Assembly (NCBI GenBank): GCA_003154335.1
Contig: PMDE01000095.1
Span: forward strand, 1 to 17,954
Length of the DNA stretch: 17,954 nt
Source of the DNA: Methanoregula sp.
Lineage (GTDB): Archaea; Halobacteriota; Methanomicrobia; Methanomicrobiales; Methanospirillaceae
Direction of reading: 5' to 3'
The notes beneath the pieces are model-generated. The model saw only the letters and a list, made by a program, of their open reading frames with translations. It was not told the origin of the DNA and did not search any database. Both the position numbers and the translations under genes were made by a program. This document shows, piece by piece, positions 15,428 through 17,954 of the stretch (positions are counted from its first letter, which is position 1; each line of letters starts with the position of its first letter).

Positions 15428-15435
15428 AAAAGAAG
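15428..15435 (+). repeat. Target-site duplication, left
   Basis: AAAAGAAG is repeated in direct orientation at 16423-16430, immediately outside the two terminal inverted repeats. Eight bases is a duplication length known in the IS5 superfamily (ISH1 subgroup). Confidence 0.6.
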
Positions 15436-15496
15436 TGCTCTGTAGAAATCCTATCGAAAACAGACGGTACCGTTGACCAAAAGATCTAAGGTACAT

Positions 15497-15537
15497 TGTC
15501 TCCTTACTTGGATGTGTGTTCAAAAAGCAAGGAGACA
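15497..15537 (+). repeat. Inverted repeat in the transposase leader
   Basis: TGTCTCCTT at 15497-15505 and AAGGAGACA at 15529-15537 are perfect complements separated by 23 bases. In RNA it would fold into a stem hiding an AAGGAG ribosome-site-like sequence. It could limit transposase expression, but the true start codon is about 50 nt downstream. Confidence 0.5.
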
Positions 15538-16406
15538 ACTAGAAATCAGCAAGCCGGAATATCAGGTTTATCCGAGCAGCGTTTTCAATCGTGAAAACAA
15601 TACGAATCAATCCTTATTCCTGTAAATATTCGAAAAAGATCTACACCCAATACCAGCTTCTCGTCCTGATTCTCTTCAAAAACTATCGAAACCAGCACTA
15701 CCGGGATTTCATTGAAGATATCGGAGACATGGAATCGATCCAATCAGAACTGGATCTTTCTGTTGTGTCTCATTTTACTACGCTTCAGAAGTTCTTCTCC
15801 CGGATAAAACCCGTGTATCTCCGCTATACGTTCAGGAAAACTCTGATTCTGTTCTATTAAACGACGATCCGATCACAATCACAGCGATTGATTCGTCCGG
15901 GTTTACAAGCAAATATTCGAGTCATTATTACTCAGCCAGAACCGGGAAGATTTGAAAACATTTCCTGAAAACTTCGATTTCGGTTGACACCGATCAACAG
16001 GTTATCACCGGGTTCATCGCTTCGAAAAGCCGGGTTCACGATACCCGGCATGCAACCAGGTTACTCCGACAATGTCACAAGATAAGACGGTCAGAATGTT
16101 ATATTATGGATCGGGTATGACTCTGAAACAATTCATCGGCAGATCCGAGAAGACCTGCACTTAATCATTCCGATCCGTTCCTGGTATAACGAGGTTGTCG
16201 GGGGAATCTACCGTCAGGAAATGGCAGTTCAGTTCGATAATGTCAAATACCGAAGGGCGGCAACTGGTCAAAAACAAGTTTTCCGTCCTGAAAAGAAAGT
16301 TCAGTGGCGATCTAAAAGCTCGCAGATTCACAATTCAAATGAAGGAAATCGCAGGGAAAATGATTGTCTGCAACATTCACAGGTTCCTACAATTTCTCGT
16401 CATTGA

Positions 16407-16422
16407 GGTTTTCTACAGGGCA
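16407..16422 (+). repeat. Right terminal inverted repeat of the IS
   Basis: GGTTTTCTACAGGGCA pairs as inverted repeat with 15436-15451 (two mismatches) and resembles 46-61. It also encodes the transposase tail VFYRA. Confidence 0.65.
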
Positions 16423-16430
16423 AAAAGAAG
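16423..16430 (+). repeat. Target-site duplication, right
   Basis: AAAAGAAG, the same orientation as 15428-15435, directly outside the right inverted repeat. Confidence 0.6.
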
Positions 16431-16434
16431 GTGA

Positions 16435-16816
16435 TCATTGCCCTTTTCGAATTCCTTTTTTCCGGATTACATTAGATAAGATCAAGAATTTTTTCCAAAT
16501 CGCCGGAAAAATTTTTTGTCCGACCAAATCATCAATTCGAAATAGTAAACTCATAGGGAATCTACGACCAGCACTTCACAGATAGAAATTCATTGATACC
16601 ACATGTAAGGTAAGGAGCTGTATAACTGAAAAAAAATGGTGACGATACAACGCGAGACCGATTTTAAATTGCCCATGTCCGAATTTTTATATATCGGTAT
16701 GGTTGATCCTAAACCTGCGCAAGATGCTGCGCATCAATCTGCCCGGTTCCCGATAATGAAAAGGGAATTCGTTGAAGCGATTGATTTGCTGAACTAAAAA
16801 AATAATGAGGTAATCC
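16435..16816. other. Intergenic region upstream of the superoxide reductase
   Basis: No gene is supported. It holds A/T runs, a TATA-like TTTTTATATAT at 16684-16694, and a 32-codon ATG frame (16699-16797) overlapping the expected transcript start, which I regard as unlikely to be translated. The final 10 bases carry the TGAGGT ribosome site of the next gene. Confidence 0.4.
16684..16694 (+). promoter_or_regulatory. TATA box for the superoxide reductase gene
   Basis: TTTTTATATAT fits an archaeal TATA box. A start near 16712 would give a leader of about 105 nt ending in TGAGGT (16806-16811), 5 nt before the ATG at 16817. Confidence 0.5.
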
Positions 16817-17197
16817 ATGACTGAACATATATTCGGAAACCTGATTTATACGTATGACGCCGCTGCCGGGGAAGCGCTCGGCAAACGGGAAAGCCACACA
16901 CCAAAAATCGATGCTCCCGCAAAAGTAAAACTGGATGAAATTTTCGACATTAGGGTGACAGTAGGTCCTCACCCAAATTTACTAGAACACTCAATACGGT
17001 GGATAATGGTGACACTGGAAGAAGAAGGAAGAGCATTTAATCCCATTGTCCTCGCCAAGGTTTCATTAACCCCCAACGCGACCCAACCGGAAATAGTTCT
17101 CAAAGTGAAACTGCAAAAAGGAGGGGTAATTCATGCCGTCGAATATTGTAACCTTCATGGGCTCTGGTCTGGAAAAAAGGAGATCAAAGTCCAGTAA
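16817..17197 (+). CDS. Superoxide reductase (neelaredoxin type)
   Basis: This 126-residue protein matches the iron-binding domain of superoxide reductase/desulfoferrodoxin, which reduces superoxide to hydrogen peroxide in anaerobes. All five iron ligands are visible: H27 (ESHTPKI), H52 (VGPHPN), H58 (LLEHSIRWI), C111 and H114 (EYCNLHGLW). The N-terminal rubredoxin-like desulforedoxin domain is absent, so it is of the one-iron neelaredoxin class. The usual Glu-Lys before the first His reads E25-S26: the Glu is kept but the Lys that assists catalysis is missing, as known in a few archaeal enzymes. It starts at ATG with a good TGAGGT site. It protects a strict anaerobe and probably works with rubredoxin, not encoded here. 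Confidence 0.9.
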   Translation: MTEHIFGNLIYTYDAAAGEALGKRESHTPKIDAPAKVKLDEIFDIRVTVGPHPNLLEHSIRWIMVTLEEEGRAFNPIVLAKVSLTPNATQPEIVLKVKLQKGGVIHAVEYCNLHGLWSGKKEIKVQ

Positions 17198-17419
17198 TAT
17201 TCATTTTTAAAAAAAATCAATTCCGGATATTCAAAGAAAAAATTCCATTCATTCCTTGAATCCTTGTTTGATTTGGTAGAATTTTTAAATGATATGTGTC
17301 ATTCAGGCCACGAACCTGATTGTCTCCAGAGGAATATATGAATAACACTACTTTATGAAAAGAGTTTCCACTCGTCAACTAACATTTGCAAGAAACAGCC
17401 TGATCTGTAAAGGAAGGAA
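17198..17419. other. Intergenic between superoxide reductase and 5S rRNA
   Basis: No gene. An oligo-T/A stretch (CATTTTTAAAAAAAATC, about 17203-17219) just after the stop may end the superoxide reductase transcript. The pyrimidine-rich minus-strand sequence CTTCCTTCCTTTAC just past the 5S 3' end may end the rRNA transcript. Confidence 0.35.
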
Positions 17420-17546
17420 GGTGATAGCAGCTTAGTAAAGTTCCCGAGGACTCGCGTACCTCAGTACCGTAGACTACGTGAGTTGGCTTAACTTCTGGGT
17501 TCGGAATGAGACCAGGTGTGCCCCAACTGCTATGGCCGCTATCACC
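17420..17546 (-). rRNA. rrf: 5S ribosomal RNA
   Basis: On the minus strand the terminal helix pairs GGTGATAGC (17546-17538) with GCTATCACC (17428-17420), nine base pairs. Between them are the conserved 5S core elements CATTCCGAACCCAGAAGTTAA (written in part: CATTCCGAACC and GAAGTTAA) and loop E/helix IV. Length about 127 nt agrees with archaeal 5S; the ends may be off by a few bases. It follows 23S and tRNA-Cys on the same strand. Confidence 0.93.
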
Positions 17547-17554
17547 ACAAATAA

Positions 17555-17568
17555 GGGGTAAAAACCCC
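17555..17568 (-). other. Hairpin between tRNA-Cys and 5S
   Basis: GGGG-TAAAAA-CCCC forms a four-base-pair stem-loop in the 23-nt spacer between the tRNA and 5S. It may mark a processing site; this is inference. Confidence 0.3.
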
Positions 17569-17570
17569 AA

Positions 17571-17642
17571 AGCCAAGGTCCGGATTTGAACCGGAGTGTA
17601 GTTGATCTGCAGTCAACCGCGTGGCCGCTCCGCCACCTTGGC
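17571..17642 (-). tRNA. tRNA-Cys (GCA)
   Basis: Folding the minus strand gives a 72-nt tRNA: acceptor GCCAAGG/CCTTGGC with T73, a D-arm with GCG/CGC stem, anticodon stem GTTGA/TCAAC around loop CTGCAGA (anticodon GCA, Cys), a five-base variable loop, and a T-arm TCCGG-TTCAAAT-CCGGA. CCA is not encoded. It lies between 23S and 5S on the rRNA transcript, so it is probably released by RNase P and tRNase Z cuts. Confidence 0.95.
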
Positions 17643-17656
17643 GACCGTGTAAAATG

Positions 17657-17697
17657 ATACCTTATCCTTTATGTCAGGATAGGATATAAGGTTTGCA
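17657..17697 (-). other. Inverted repeat in the 23S-tRNA spacer
   Basis: ACCTTATCC (17659-17667) can pair with the bulged GGATATAAGGT (17683-17693), giving a stem with a 2-nt bulge. It may be part of rRNA processing; the sequence does not prove it. Confidence 0.3.
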
Positions 17698-17719
17698 CAC
17701 AGAATTTCGTCTGGGTTTA

Positions 17720-17954
17720 ACGTGGTGAGCACTAGCGTTTGGACGTTAGTACTTGCGGACTGAACACGTCGTTACCTTCGTGCGTACATCCCAAGCCTAT
17801 CAAACGGATCTTTTATCCGAGTCCTCAACGGAGTCTCTTTTTAGGCCGGGTTTCAAGCTTAGATGCTTTCAGCTTTTATCCCTTGGCGCGTAGCTGCTCG
17901 GCACTGCCTTGTCAGACAACCGATCGACCAGAGGCGCCGAATGAAAGTTCCTCT
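17720..17954 (-). rRNA. rrl: 23S ribosomal RNA, 3' end (partial)
   Basis: Minus-strand sequence includes the conserved 3' domain VI: GCTGAAAGCATCTAAGC, AAGCTTGAAACCC, and GATAGGCTTGGGATGTACGC followed by AAGGTAACGACGTGTTCAGT. The molecule continues past the window edge. The exact 3' end near 17720 is an estimate. Confidence 0.92.

Larger units (their letters stand above)
15436..16422 (+). mobile_element. Decayed IS5-like insertion sequence
   Basis: A 987-bp element bounded by imperfect inverted repeats: left TGCTCTGTAGAAATCC (15436-15451), right end whose reverse complement is TGCCCTGTAGAAAACC (16407-16422), 14 of 16 matching. It is flanked by the 8-bp direct repeat AAAAGAAG. Inside is one DDE transposase gene in pieces. 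The right repeat lies within the last transposase codons. The leader holds a 9-bp inverted repeat (15497-15505 with 15529-15537). Clean ends with a decayed gene indicate that an intact copy once transposed here and then degraded in place. Family assignment to IS5 (ISH1-like) rests on the DDE motif spacing and duplication length. Confidence 0.75.
15591..16434 (+). pseudogene. IS5-like DDE transposase pseudogene
   Basis: The coding sequence starts at GTG 15591 (MKTIRINPYSCKYSKK) and is readable over its whole length in three frames. Segment 1 runs to about 15840; a frameshift leads to segment 2, which has TAIDSSGF with the first catalytic Asp (15890-15892), a stop at 15953-15955 in TGKI-stop-KHFLKTS (probably CGA to TGA), and YIMDR with the second Asp (16109-16111). 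A lost G at 16113-16115 shifts to segment 3 (GYDSETIHRQIRED, IIPIRSWYNEVVGG). An extra G near 16255-16257 shifts to segment 4, RRQLVKNKFSVLKRKF, where related transposases carry Glu in LVEN; here it is Lys (AAA, 16270-16272). It is certainly inactive. The last residues FYRAKRR and the stop run through the right repeat into flanking DNA. Confidence 0.85.

Noticed and set aside
16699..16797. 32-codon ATG frame (MVDPKPAQDAAHQSARF...) before the superoxide reductase
   Set aside because: It overlaps the predicted transcript start from the TATA box at 16684-16694, has no ribosome site and no recognised family. A leader peptide is possible but unsupported.
1..17954. CRISPR array or defence island
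   Set aside because: No regularly spaced direct repeats and no cas, restriction or toxin-antitoxin genes were found. The only mobile-element signals are the two IS ends and the dead IS.

Overview
The window looks like a chromosomal segment of a methanogenic euryarchaeon, most likely of the order Methanomicrobiales (Methanoregula/Methanosphaerula-like; this placement is inferred). The support is an mfnA gene for methanofuran biosynthesis, an archaeal Dph2, an archaeal METTL5-type methyltransferase, A/T-rich TATA-like boxes, Shine-Dalgarno sites of the GGAGG/GAGGT type, and an archaeal-type rRNA operon end.

Layout: positions 1-65 carry what looks like the right end of an insertion sequence lying mostly outside the window. 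A DUF1059 miniprotein (451-621) and a secreted protein with a tryptophan-rich tail (649-1281) follow, then about 870 gene-poor bases. serA runs leftward (2149-3744). Divergent from it is a compact rightward operon: ppsA, mfnA, hpt, dph2, a METTL5-like methyltransferase and an MFS transporter (3910-10558). The first five genes overlap by 4-23 nt. It joins PEP synthesis, tyramine supply for methanofuran, purine salvage, diphthamide formation on EF-2 and probable RNA methylation. The MFS gene lacks a usable start for its first membrane helix, and a one-base indel in an A5 tract would repair it.

The middle and right part (10825-15364) is a loose set of accessory genes: a 59-aa two-helix membrane protein, a TylF/MycF-like methyltransferase, a small membrane protein, an unknown soluble protein, an HSL-type alpha/beta hydrolase and a TTG-started lipoprotein.

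Positions 15428-16430 hold a decayed IS5-like insertion sequence. It has readable terminal inverted repeats, an 8-bp target duplication, three frameshifts, one stop and a lost catalytic Glu. Downstream is a neelaredoxin-type superoxide reductase (16817-17197).

The right edge is the 3' end of an rRNA operon on the minus strand, in the order 23S, tRNA-Cys(GCA), 5S. The tRNA between 23S and 5S is notable. I did not find a clear new multi-gene defence or biosynthetic system. The most useful leads are the MFS frameshift, the IS remnant and its outside copy, the rRNA operon order, and the Trp-rich secreted protein.
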